From Aeromonas diversa CDC 2478-85 (GTDB lineage: Bacteria; Pseudomonadota; Gammaproteobacteria; Enterobacterales; Aeromonadaceae), in NCBI RefSeq assembly GCF_000819805.1, contig NZ_CDCE01000035.1, positions 131,047 through 195,046 of the forward strand: a DNA stretch of 64,000 nucleotides. The letters are read 5' to 3'. A model generated the notes under the pieces. It ran no database searches, was not told where the DNA came from, and was given only the letters and a program-made list of their open reading frames with translations. Of this stretch, positions 52,026-60,547 are shown piece after piece (position 1 is the stretch's first letter; the number at the start of each line of letters is the position of its first letter). A program made the position numbers and the translations under genes.

Positions 52026-52906
52026 AGGGACTCCTGTCGGGCCCGGCGCTGCTGGGCCCACTGGTTCATGGCGACGGAGCCGAGGATCAGGGCCAGGGCA
52101 ACCCCTGTGGTCTGCTGAACCTGCTCACCCAGGAACAGGGCGCCGAGCAGGACGCCAAACAGGGGCACCAGATAGTTGCTGAAAGAGGCAAAGGTCGGGC
52201 CGGCCTTCTGGATCAGGGCCATGTAGAGGTAATAAACCAGGCCAGTGCAGAAGATCCCCAGGGTGACGACGGCACCCACCGTCTTTTCACTTGGCATGGC
52301 GAGGCTGGCCAGATCGGTGACGAAAGGAGCCGCCAGCAGCAGTTGCACGGCCGACGAGAGCAGGATGTTGCGAGCCACCACGACCGGATGATCCTTGGCG
52401 AAACGCTTGATCATCAGCAGGCCGATGGCGAAGCAGCTGGCGCCGAACAGGATGGCCAGGGAGCCAAGCAGGCCGGCATTCATCCCTTGGGAGAGCTTGG
52501 GCCAGAACAGCACCACCACGCCCACGAAGCCGAGCAGCACAGAGAGCAAGCCACCCTTGGTGATTCTCTCACCGCTGATTAACATGGGCGCCATCAAGAT
52601 GGTTACGAACGGGATACATCCCATCACCACGGCGGCGATGGCACTGTCCACGTATTGTTGGCCCCAGGCCACCATGATGAAGGGGATGGTGGCATCGAGC
52701 AGGGCGATCAACATATAGGTGCGCCACGGGGTATGTTCGCTACGCAACTTCAGGAACCAGCAGAGCAGGCCCAGCGTGATGGTACCGCACAGGGCGCGAC
52801 CGGCTGCGACCAGAATAGGGGGCAACTCGGTGACGGCCTGGTGCATGAAGATAAACTGGGATCCCCACAACAGGCCGATCGCCAGCAGAAGCAAATAACT
52901 GCGCAT
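52010..52906 (-). CDS. DMT-superfamily transporter (EamA)
   Basis: This 298-residue protein has ten helices and two EamA repeats (LLAIGLLWGSQFIFMHQAV and SLAILFGASCFAIGLLMIKR). It probably exports amino acids or small metabolites. GGAGA lies six bases upstream of the start. It is divergent from a LysR regulator across 90 bp, the classical layout in which the LysR protein controls the transporter. Confidence 0.87.
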   Translation of the reverse strand: MRSYLLLLAIGLLWGSQFIFMHQAVTELPPILVAAGRALCGTITLGLLCWFLKLRSEHTPWRTYMLIALLDATIPFIMVAWGQQYVDSAIAAVVMGCIPFVTILMAPMLISGERITKGGLLSVLLGFVGVVVLFWPKLSQGMNAGLLGSLAILFGASCFAIGLLMIKRFAKDHPVVVARNILLSSAVQLLLAAPFVTDLASLAMPSEKTVGAVVTLGIFCTGLVYYLYMALIQKAGPTFASFSNYLVPLFGVLLGALFLGEQVQQTTGVALALILGSVAMNQWAQQRRARQESLCQAS

Positions 52907-52996
52907 GATTGGTCTCCAATGAATAACGTGGGGATTCTAAGTAATTTGGTAGTATGTAAATAATGAATTGTCATCATCAATGTATGGCCAATATCG

Positions 52997-53944
52997 ATGG
53001 AACCAGCCCTTACCCGCCTCGACCTTAATCTGCTCACCGTCTTCGATATCCTGATGCAGGAGCGCAATGTGACGCGCGCCGCCGAGCGGTTGCACCTCTC
53101 CCAGTCCACCGTCAGTCACTCCTTGGCGCGACTCAGGCAGGCCCTCGGCGATCCCCTCTTCGTGATGACCCGGCGCGAGATGGTGCCCACCGAACGTGCA
53201 CGAGCGCTATCGGGGCCGGTTCGCAGTGCGTTGGCCATGCTGGAGCAGGGGTTGCGTCAGGCCGAGGGGTTTGACCCGGCGACGGCGCACCGGGTATTTC
53301 GCATCGCCGCCCCCGGCTCGGTGGAGCACGGACTCTTGCCCTCTGTGGTGGAGCGCTTGTGGCATCAGGCCCCCCATTGCCGGCTGGAGATGTGTGAACT
53401 GGCCGACAGTGACTATGAACGCGAGCTGGAGAAGGGTGAGCTGGATCTGGTGATCGGCTTCGCCGGGGCCAACCATCTCTCACCCCGGCTGTGGCAAGAG
53501 GAGTGGTTTTGTGATCCCCTGGTCTGCCTCTCACCGCTCGGCAGCCATCTGCCCGAGCAGGTCACGCCGTGCGATCTGGTGGCGCGGCCCCATATCCACA
53601 CCTCCAGCTGGGGTCACAGTCAGGCCATGGTGGATCACTGGCTGGCGGATCAGGGTGTGGAGCGGGCCCTCGGGGTCAGGGTGCCAAGCTTTATGGCGGT
53701 GCCCCAGCTGATGGCGACCGGCCGCTATCTGGTGGTGGTGCCCGAGATGATAGGGCGTCACTTCTGCCGCTACTACCCATTGAGGATGCATCCCCTGGTA
53801 CCCCCCATTCCTATTACCTACCTGATGGCCGGCCACCGTCTCACAACCCATGACAGCGCCATCAACTGGTTCAAGACGCTGCTGCACACCCTGGTGCGTG
53901 AGCGTCTCGGACCATCGGCGCTGGCCTTTAGGAAAAGTAGTTGA
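52997..53944 (+). CDS. LysR-family transcriptional regulator
   Basis: This 315-residue regulator has an N-terminal winged helix-turn-helix (residues 8-65, RNVTRAAERLHLSQSTVSHS) and a periplasmic-binding-protein-like effector domain. The short AT-rich divergent region (52907-52996) should hold its binding site and both promoters; I could not pick a convincing T-N11-A box. The likely target is the divergent EamA gene. Its 3' end overlaps the convergent trpS-type gene by 17 bp. Confidence 0.88.
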   Translation: MEPALTRLDLNLLTVFDILMQERNVTRAAERLHLSQSTVSHSLARLRQALGDPLFVMTRREMVPTERARALSGPVRSALAMLEQGLRQAEGFDPATAHRVFRIAAPGSVEHGLLPSVVERLWHQAPHCRLEMCELADSDYERELEKGELDLVIGFAGANHLSPRLWQEEWFCDPLVCLSPLGSHLPEQVTPCDLVARPHIHTSSWGHSQAMVDHWLADQGVERALGVRVPSFMAVPQLMATGRYLVVVPEMIGRHFCRYYPLRMHPLVPPIPITYLMAGHRLTTHDSAINWFKTLLHTLVRERLGPSALAFRKSS

Positions 53945-54932
53945 GCCCCATGGCGCGTTTCACATCGTGTAGCACACCGTCGGTGATGTTGCGTGCTTGT
54001 TCGGAACCTTGGCGCAGCAGACTCAGCAGTGCATCCTTATTGGCCATCGCCAGCTCGCGTCGCGCCCGCATCGGCGCCAGCAGTTCTTGCAGGCAGTCGT
54101 TGAGGATCTGCTTGCAGCGAATGTCGCCGACTCCTCCGCGTTGGTAGTGGGCCTTCAGTTCGGCAATCAGGGCGAGGTCCGGGTGGAAGGCATCAAGGTA
54201 GGTGAAAACGGCGTTGCCCTCGACCCGGCCGGGATCGCTGGCTCGCAGGTGATGGGGGTCTGTATACATCGAGAAGACCGCCTGACGCAGGGCGTCGGCA
54301 TCCATGCCCAGGGTGATGGTGTTACCGAGGGACTTGGACATCTTGGCCTGGCCATCGAGCCCGGGTAGGCGCCCCTGATTGCCGAGGATCGGCTGGCATT
54401 CGATCAACACAGGTTCATCGACCATGGCGTTGAAGCGGCGCACGATTTCATTGGTCTGCTCCAGCATGGGGAGCTGATCCTCCCCCACCGGCACGTGGCT
54501 GGCGCGAAACGCGGTGATATCGGCCGCCTGGCTGACCGGGTAGACCAAGAAGCCTGCCGGCAGCGAACGCTCGAACCCCTTCTGCTGGATCTCGGCCTTG
54601 ATCGTCGGATTGCGCTCGAGACGGGCGACGCTCACTAAATTCAGGTAGTACAGGGTCAGCTCGGGCAGGGCTGGCAGGGCACTCTGCAGGCAGAAGCTGG
54701 TGTGAGCCGGATCGAGACCGGCTGCCAGATAGTCGGCCATCACCTCGAGCACGTTGGCGGTGACGCTGGCGGGATTGTGGCCGTTGTCGGTGAGCGCCTG
54801 CAGATCGGCAATCATGACAAACTGGTGATAGTGGTGCTGTGCCTGGACACGCTGTCGGAGTGAGCCGACATAGTGGCCGATGTGCAAGGGGCCGGTGGGG
54901 CGATCGCCGGTCAGAATGGTGGGTTTTTGCAT
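53928..54932 (-). CDS. trpS: Tryptophanyl-tRNA synthetase, second type
   Basis: This class I aminoacyl-tRNA synthetase of 334 residues charges tRNA-Trp. The HIGH motif is in GPLHIGHYVGSL and the KMSKS loop is AKMSKSLGN. The N-terminus (TILTGDRPTGPLHIGHYVGS) is unlike E. coli TrpS (which I recall as IVFSGAQPSGELTIGNYMG) and like the type found in many Gram-positives. It may therefore be an accessory copy, possibly for antibiotic tolerance or stress. The start follows AGGAGAGACAAG. Confidence 0.88.
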   Translation of the reverse strand: MQKPTILTGDRPTGPLHIGHYVGSLRQRVQAQHHYHQFVMIADLQALTDNGHNPASVTANVLEVMADYLAAGLDPAHTSFCLQSALPALPELTLYYLNLVSVARLERNPTIKAEIQQKGFERSLPAGFLVYPVSQAADITAFRASHVPVGEDQLPMLEQTNEIVRRFNAMVDEPVLIECQPILGNQGRLPGLDGQAKMSKSLGNTITLGMDADALRQAVFSMYTDPHHLRASDPGRVEGNAVFTYLDAFHPDLALIAELKAHYQRGGVGDIRCKQILNDCLQELLAPMRARRELAMANKDALLSLLRQGSEQARNITDGVLHDVKRAMGLNYFS

Positions 54933-55014
54933 CTTGTCTCTCCTGTGGGGTGACCGGGAGACGAGTGGATGCACTAAGGGCGACTCGCCTCGCGGCGGTC
55001 ACTCTGTTTCTGTT

Positions 55015-55060
55015 AAAAAAGGAAATAGAAAAGCGGTGCCGCCAGGTTAGAAGCGGCACC
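55015..55060 (-). terminator. uspA terminator
   Basis: The stem GGTGCCGC/GCGGCACC (55035-55042 with 55053-55060) is followed on the minus strand by TTTTCTATTTCCTTTTTT. It separates uspA from the synthetase gene. The remaining 80 bases up to the synthetase show no clear leader peptide. Confidence 0.75.
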
Positions 55061-55147
55061 ACCAGGAAGTCAGGGTGAAAACGGTCGTGTCCATGGGGTC
55101 AGACATTACGCTCGTCTGAACTGGCTGGCAAGCCAGTCGGGGGGCCA

Positions 55148-55582
55148 TCACTTTTGCAAAGGAACGACCAGCAGATCGCACGGTACCGTGTTCATCAGTT
55201 GGCGTGCACTCGAGGTAAGCAGGCTCCAGAAGCTCTGGCGATGGCCACACACCAGCAGGTCGACCTGATAGTCGCGCACCGCCTGGTTGACCCGCTCGCT
55301 GAGATCGCCGCAGATCACCAGCTTCTTCTCGATGGGGAAGTCGACGGGAGCGAGGAAGGACTCCAGCTTCTCCTTGGCTTCGGCAATCACCTGATCCTGC
55401 ACGTTGTCGATGTCGATATCGATCATCTCGGTGTAGAGATCCTTGAGATCCACGTCCACATAGATCACCGACAGCTTGGCCTGGTTGGAGCGGGCCCGAT
55501 CCACGGCCTTCTCGATCACCTTGCGATTGTCCTCGGAGAGGTCGATGGCGGCGAGTACATGCTTGTAATAGGTACCAGTCAT
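55148..55582 (-). CDS. uspA: Universal stress protein A
   Basis: This 144-residue cytoplasmic stress protein has the same length as E. coli UspA (MTGTYYKHVLAAIDLSEDN start). The ATP-binding G-x2-G-x9-G(S/T) signature is absent (it reads CGHRQSFWSLL), as in true UspA. GGGAG lies upstream of the start. It stands alone, divergent from fabV across 327 bp. Confidence 0.93.
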   Translation of the reverse strand: MTGTYYKHVLAAIDLSEDNRKVIEKAVDRARSNQAKLSVIYVDVDLKDLYTEMIDIDIDNVQDQVIAEAKEKLESFLAPVDFPIEKKLVICGDLSERVNQAVRDYQVDLLVCGHRQSFWSLLTSSARQLMNTVPCDLLVVPLQK

Positions 55583-55909
55583 GGCTAACTCCCTGATTGC
55601 TGCAAAGCAGTCTCTTATGAAACTTGACCCTATTGTGCGCCTGTTAAGCCGTCATGACCATGGCCAATTCCGGTTGGGCCAGGGTTGTCGCATTTTTGAC
55701 CGGCTTTTTGACGCCGGTCACAGTGGCCTCTTGTGGTCGGATCGGCGCGGGCATACCATGCCTCTGTGCTCCGCAATGGACACCAAACAATAAAAGCATC
55801 TGAATACCGCTTTAGGGAGCATTCGCTCCCTTTTGTTTTTCCTGCGGCAGGTCATGGCCTGCCCGCCTCGCTCGGTTATGCTGTGGACTCCACGCCAGAG
55901 GAGGCCGAG
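55583..55909. other. uspA-fabV divergent gap
   Basis: These 327 bp should hold the uspA and fabV promoters. They contain an orphan plus-strand terminator at 55815 and, before it, an open stretch of 58 codons (ATG 55617 to 55793) without a ribosome site. A small RNA or an attenuated fabV leader is as likely as a small protein. Confidence 0.4.
55815..55840 (+). terminator. Orphan plus-strand terminator upstream of fabV
   Basis: GGGAGC, loop ATTC, GCTCCC, then TTTTGTTTTT: a clean intrinsic terminator shape, 70 bp before the fabV start. No recognised gene precedes it on this strand. Confidence 0.75.
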
Positions 55910-57097
55910 ATGATCATTCAACCCCACATTCAGGGCTGTGTGGCCCGCAACTGTCACCCCCTGGGTTGCCGCGCCGCCGTGCACGAGCAGATCGAGCGCG
56001 TCCGCGCCACCGGTACCTTCGCGGGGCCAAAACGGGTACTGGTGATCGGCGCCTCCTCAGGATTTGGCCTCGCCTCTCGCATCGCGCTGACCTTCGGGTC
56101 CGGCGCAGACACCATCGGCATCTCCCTCGAGCGAGGCCCCTCCGAGAAAGGGTTAGGCAGTGCCGGCTGGTACAACAACATCTGGTTTCGCGAGGCCGCC
56201 GAAGAGGAGGGGCGGGTGGCCCTGAACCTGATCGGCGACGCCTTCTCCGATTCCATGCGCCAGCAGAGCATCATGGCTATCCGCGAGCGGCTCGGTCAGG
56301 TGGATCTGGTTGTCTACTCCCTAGCGAGCGCGCTGCGCATTCTGCCTGACGGCACTCAGGTGCGTTCCGTGCTCAAGAGCACAGGCAGTCCCTTCAGCGG
56401 CCTGGGCTATGACCTGGAGCACGATGCCCTGATCCCCCAGAGCCTGGACCCCGCCAGCGAACAGGAGATCCGAGACACCGTGAGCGTGATGGGGGGAGAG
56501 GATTGGCAGATCTGGATGCAGGCCCTGGCCGAGGCGGGTTGTCTCGCACACGGTGCCCAGACGGTGGCCTACTCCTATATAGGGCCCGAATCCACCTACC
56601 CCCTCTATCGGGATGGCACCATTGGCTATGCCAAGGAGCATCTGCACGCCAGCGCCGAGGCGATCAACCTGCAGCTGGCGGGGATGGGTGGTCACGCCTG
56701 GGTGGCGGTGTGCAAGGCGCTGGTGACCAAGGCGAGCGCCTTCATTCCGGTGCTTCCCGTCTATCTCGCCGTGCTGATGCAGGTGATGAAGGAGCGCGGC
56801 ACCCACGAGGGGTGCATCGAGCAGATGATGCGCCTCTTCGGCGACAAGATGTACGGTGGCCGAGGGGTGCTAGCGGACGGTCACCGCCTGATCCGGATGG
56901 ATGACTGGGAGCTGGATCCCCACACCCAGGCGGCGGTGGCTGCTCTCTGGGCACGGGTGACGCCGGAGAACTTCCGCACTCTGGGAGACTTTACCGGGCT
57001 GCGGCGCGACTTCCTCGCCCTCAATGGCTTTGGCCTGGCGGGGGTGGACTATCAGGCGCCGCTGGAGCCGTCATCCCTGTTGGCCCTGCACCCCTGA
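55910..57097 (+). CDS. fabV: Enoyl-[ACP] reductase FabV
   Basis: FabV is the NADH-dependent trans-2-enoyl-ACP/CoA reductase of fatty-acid synthesis found in Vibrio, Pseudomonas and Aeromonas, naturally resistant to triclosan. The 395-residue protein has the nucleotide-binding GASSGFGLASR and the long-spaced active site Y-x8-K in YRDGTIGYAK. ATG 55910 matches the family start (MIIQPHIQGC), with GAGG nearby. It stands alone before ftnA. Confidence 0.95.
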   Translation: MIIQPHIQGCVARNCHPLGCRAAVHEQIERVRATGTFAGPKRVLVIGASSGFGLASRIALTFGSGADTIGISLERGPSEKGLGSAGWYNNIWFREAAEEEGRVALNLIGDAFSDSMRQQSIMAIRERLGQVDLVVYSLASALRILPDGTQVRSVLKSTGSPFSGLGYDLEHDALIPQSLDPASEQEIRDTVSVMGGEDWQIWMQALAEAGCLAHGAQTVAYSYIGPESTYPLYRDGTIGYAKEHLHASAEAINLQLAGMGGHAWVAVCKALVTKASAFIPVLPVYLAVLMQVMKERGTHEGCIEQMMRLFGDKMYGGRGVLADGHRLIRMDDWELDPHTQAAVAALWARVTPENFRTLGDFTGLRRDFLALNGFGLAGVDYQAPLEPSSLLALHP

Positions 57098-57169
57098 TGG
57101 GCAAGATGACTTGATCCCACCCCGTCGATGGGAAACAATCGGCAACATATTACAAGCGGAGAGAGTGCC

Positions 57170-57700
57170 ATGCTGGCCCAAGCCATGATCGACAAACTGA
57201 ACGAGCAGATTAACCTGGAGTTCTACTCCTCCAACCTCTACCTGCAGATGAGTGCCTGGTGTGAGGACAAGGGGTTCGAAGGGGCCGCCACCTTCCTGCG
57301 CCAGCATGCGGTCGAGGAGCGCCAGCACATGGAGCGCCTGTTCACCTATGTGAGCGAGACCGGTGCCATGCCCAAGCTGGGTGCCATCGAGGCGCCGCCC
57401 CACGAGTTTGAATCCCTCGGCGCCGTGTTCCGTGCCACCCTGGAGCACGAGTTCCACATCACCAAGTGCATCAACGGTCTGGCACATGTGGCCTTCACCA
57501 CCCAGGACTACTCCACCTTCCACTTCCTGCAATGGTACGTGGCCGAGCAGCATGAAGAAGAGAAGCTGTTCAAGAGCATCGTCGACCGCCTCAACCTGGT
57601 TGGTGAAGATGGCAAGGGTCTCTACTTCATCGACAAGGAGCTGGCCGAACTGGCCAAGGGCGGTACTCCGGCCAGCATCATGGATGCAGCCAGCGCCTGA
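57170..57700 (+). CDS. ftnA: Bacterial non-haem ferritin FtnA
   Basis: This 176-residue ferritin stores iron in a 24-mer shell. Ferroxidase ligands are visible in [12 protein letters not shown] (Glu), EERQHMER (Glu and His) and EHEFHIT. The ATG 57170 follows GCGGAGAGAG. It ends in a strong terminator. Confidence 0.94.
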   Translation: MLAQAMIDKLNEQINLEFYSSNLYLQMSAWCEDKGFEGAATFLRQHAVEERQHMERLFTYVSETGAMPKLGAIEAPPHEFESLGAVFRATLEHEFHITKCINGLAHVAFTTQDYSTFHFLQWYVAEQHEEEKLFKSIVDRLNLVGEDGKGLYFIDKELAELAKGGTPASIMDAASA

Positions 57701-57732
57701 GGCGTGGACACTTCTCGTCCAGCCAGTACAAT

Positions 57733-57758
57733 AACGGCCCCTCGCGGGCCGTTTTTTA
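57733..57758 (+). terminator. ftnA terminator
   Basis: The stem ACGGCCC/GGGCCGT is followed by TTTTTT, 34 bp past ftnA. Confidence 0.92.
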
Positions 57759-57797
57759 TGGGCGCCGGCGGGACGTTTTTCTTTTGATGGGTGAACG

Positions 57798-58985
57798 ATG
57801 ATGAAGCAGGTGGATGTGGTGGTGATCGGGGCGGGAGCCTCGGGGCTGATGTGTGCGGCCCAGGCGGGCTATCGGGGCCGGCAGGTGCTGCTGCTCGACA
57901 ACGCCAAGAAGCCGGGTCGCAAGATCCTCATCAGCGGGGGCGGGCGCTGCAACTTCACCAATGTACAGGCCAATCACCAGGCCTATCTCTGCGACAACCC
58001 CCACTTCTGCAAGTCGGCCCTGGCGCGTTTCACCGCCCAGGACTTCATCGATCTCGCCGATCGCCACGGGGTCAACTACCACGAGAAGACGCTCGGACAG
58101 CTCTTTTGCGATGAGAGCGCCAAAGAGATCGTCGATCTGCTGCTCACCGAGTGCGACTGGGCCGGGGTGACCCTGCAGACCCACACCGAGATCCTGGCCG
58201 TACACAAGGAGTCAGAAGGCTTTCGTCTCGAGACCAGCCAGGGGGAGGTGCGTTGTGCCTCCCTGGTGGTGGCCACCGGTGGCCTCTCCATGCCCAAGCT
58301 CGGTGCCACCCCGTTTGGTTATAGGCTGGCGGAGCAGTTCGGTCTCACCGTGCTGCCGACCCGTGCCGGTCTTGTCCCTTTCACCCTGCACCAGGCCGAC
58401 AAGGAGGCGTTCGCCGATCTCTCCGGGGTCAGTCTGGAGGTCGAGGTGAGCGCCGAGGATGGCACCCGTTTTCGCGAGGCCATGCTGATCACCCACCGCG
58501 GCCTCTCCGGCCCGGCCATGTTGCAGATCTCCTCCTTCTGGCTGCCGGGACAGGCGCTATCCATCAACCTGCTGCCGGGGCGCGACATCGCCGCCACCCT
58601 GCAGGAGTGGGTCAGGGCCAACCCGGCCCAGGAGCTCAAGACGGTACTGGGGCGCGAGCTGCCCAAGCGCTTCGTCGAAAAGCTGGTCGAGCTGGGTCAG
58701 CTGACCAATAAGCCTCTGCGTCAGTACAACGGCCCTGAGCTGGCCGCCGTGGCCGAACTGCTCGGCCGCTGGACGGTGCGCCCCAACGGCACCGAGGGCT
58801 ATCGTACCGCCGAGGTGACCCTGGGCGGGGTCGATACCGACGAGCTCTCCTCCAAGACCATGGAGGCGCGCAAGGTGCCGGGTCTCTACTTCGTCGGCGA
58901 GGTGGTAGATGTGACTGGCTGGCTCGGCGGCTACAACTTCCAGTGGGCCTGGGCCTCGGGTTGGGTCGCCGGCCAGTTCTGCTGA
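57798..58985 (+). CDS. Flavoprotein of the YhiN/HI0933 family
   Basis: This 395-residue FAD-dependent protein has an N-terminal dinucleotide-binding site (VVIGAGASGLMCAAQAG), the family box GRKILISGGGRCNFTN, and a C-terminal FAD contact in GGYNFQWAWASG. The biochemical role of this family is unknown; it is sometimes annotated as an aminoacetone oxidase-like enzyme. The start is 57798 or the adjacent ATG 57801. Confidence 0.87.
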   Translation: MMKQVDVVVIGAGASGLMCAAQAGYRGRQVLLLDNAKKPGRKILISGGGRCNFTNVQANHQAYLCDNPHFCKSALARFTAQDFIDLADRHGVNYHEKTLGQLFCDESAKEIVDLLLTECDWAGVTLQTHTEILAVHKESEGFRLETSQGEVRCASLVVATGGLSMPKLGATPFGYRLAEQFGLTVLPTRAGLVPFTLHQADKEAFADLSGVSLEVEVSAEDGTRFREAMLITHRGLSGPAMLQISSFWLPGQALSINLLPGRDIAATLQEWVRANPAQELKTVLGRELPKRFVEKLVELGQLTNKPLRQYNGPELAAVAELLGRWTVRPNGTEGYRTAEVTLGGVDTDELSSKTMEARKVPGLYFVGEVVDVTGWLGGYNFQWAWASGWVAGQFC

Positions 58986-58988
58986 GGT

Positions 58989-60533
58989 TTACGAGGCGGG
59001 TTGCATGGCCTCAAACTTGCCATTATCCCAGGCCTGCTCGGTTTGGCTGAGCGTCTGTTCGATCGCGGACAGCGAGGCCGACGGCAGAGTCTTGGGCAGA
59101 GGATCGAGGCCCACTGTCACGAAGATCTGTCCGTAGGCGTTGCGCAGTTCGGCATAGGCGAGGTCTCGACGCAGTGAGGCGCTCAGGGCATTCAGCTCAC
59201 CCTGGATCAGTTCCAGCTCCCCTATGCCGCCACTCTTGAAGCGGTTGCGAAGCTGATCTGCTATCTGACCGTCGAGAGACTGCAGCTCTGTGCTGGTGAG
59301 GAACTGGCGGTTGGCCTCGTTGAAGTTGGCGCGGGCTACATAGAGCTGGGCCAGTATGGCCATCGACATGGCCTGGCGTTTGGTCTCTGCGACCCGCTCA
59401 CCCGCCTCGGCCGAAGCCTTGGCTGCCGGACCCGAGAAGAGATTGAACAGATTCCAGGTTACTTTGGCACCGGCATCGGCCCAGCTCTGATTGACGAGGA
59501 AGGAGTTGCTGTCGTAGTGGCCTCCCAGGGCGAACTCCAGTCCTGGCAACATACGAAGCATGGCCTTGCGGGTTTCTGCGGCGCTGATGCGGGTCTGGTA
59601 GTCCTGCTCTCTCAATTCGGGGCGGTTGATCAGGGCCGCCTGCTCCAACTGGGCAAAATCCAGATTCAGTGCCGGGATCGGCATCTCGGTCTCGCTCGGC
59701 AGAGCCAAGGTGTAGTCGGTGCCCAGCGGCAGGTTCATCAGGGTGGCCAGCTCAGTCTTGGCCAGTGACAGGGCCCGGCGCTGCTCCTCTAACTGGCGAG
59801 TCGCCTCGATCAGGGCGCGCTGATAGCTCAGTACTGTGATAGGGTCACCGACTCTTTCCTTGCTCATCTTCTGGCTTGTCTCACGCGCCATCTTGACCCG
59901 ATCCAGCAGGGCGTCGATGCGCCCCAACAGACGTTCGGCCGCCACGGCACGCCAATAGGCGGAGCGCACATCCTGAATGACGGTTTGTACCACCTTGCGA
60001 CGCCGCTCTTCCGCTATCCAGCGGCGATCGGCCTGCTGCTTGGCGGTGACATAGCTGACCCCGAAGTCCAATACGTTCCACACCATGTTCAGGTCGGCCA
60101 CCCGGCGGTGACGGTCCTGCGAGGTAGAGGGTTCGAGTGACTGCAGCCCGCTATCGACGCTCTGGCTGCTCGAGGCACTGGTGTTATTGCGGCTCACGTA
60201 GCCGGCGTCCATGGCCAGTCGGGGCAACATATCGAAGCTGGCGAGATCGATCTGTTGCTGCGCCAGCGCTTCTTCCCGGATCTTGAGGCGACTCTCCAGG
60301 TTGTAGGTCAGGGCTCTGGCCATGGCTTCGTACAGAGTAATGGGTTTGCTGACGGGATCCTGGTCCTTGAACATGGCCGAAAGGTCGGCAGACACCCTCT
60401 GCTGACTCTGTTGTTGGCTAAAAGGATCGCTGCTGACGGCGCAGCCACCAAGCAGCAGGGTGGCTACGCTCAGGGCGAGCAGCGTGGGCACATGTGGCAC
60501 TCTGAATGTCCTTATTGTCTTGCTGATGCGCAT
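58989..60533 (-). CDS. TolC-family outer-membrane lipoprotein
   Basis: This 514-residue outer-membrane efflux/secretion protein has a lipoprotein signal (TLLLGGC, then VSSDPF), followed by two TolC repeats rich in long coiled coils (residues 75-290 and 300-500). Such proteins form the outer-membrane exit duct for type I secretion or efflux. It lies immediately after the giant repeat protein. An ATG at 60548 overlaps that gene's stop (TAATG), but AGGGA favours the ATG at 60533; either way the two are translationally linked. It is therefore likely the exit channel for the repeat protein. Confidence 0.87.
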   Translation of the reverse strand: MRISKTIRTFRVPHVPTLLALSVATLLLGGCAVSSDPFSQQQSQQRVSADLSAMFKDQDPVSKPITLYEAMARALTYNLESRLKIREEALAQQQIDLASFDMLPRLAMDAGYVSRNNTSASSSQSVDSGLQSLEPSTSQDRHRRVADLNMVWNVLDFGVSYVTAKQQADRRWIAEERRRKVVQTVIQDVRSAYWRAVAAERLLGRIDALLDRVKMARETSQKMSKERVGDPITVLSYQRALIEATRQLEEQRRALSLAKTELATLMNLPLGTDYTLALPSETEMPIPALNLDFAQLEQAALINRPELREQDYQTRISAAETRKAMLRMLPGLEFALGGHYDSNSFLVNQSWADAGAKVTWNLFNLFSGPAAKASAEAGERVAETKRQAMSMAILAQLYVARANFNEANRQFLTSTELQSLDGQIADQLRNRFKSGGIGELELIQGELNALSASLRRDLAYAELRNAYGQIFVTVGLDPLPKTLPSASLSAIEQTLSQTEQAWDNGKFEAMQPAS

Positions 60534-60547
60534 TGCTATTTCCCTCA

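Noticed and set aside
52907..52996. Specific LysR box in the EamA-lysR gap
   Set aside because: The region is AT-rich with several loose T-N11-A matches; none is a convincing palindrome.
55617..55793. 58-codon frame between uspA and fabV as a protein gene
   Set aside because: No ribosome-binding site and no recognisable signature. Kept only as one explanation for the orphan terminator.
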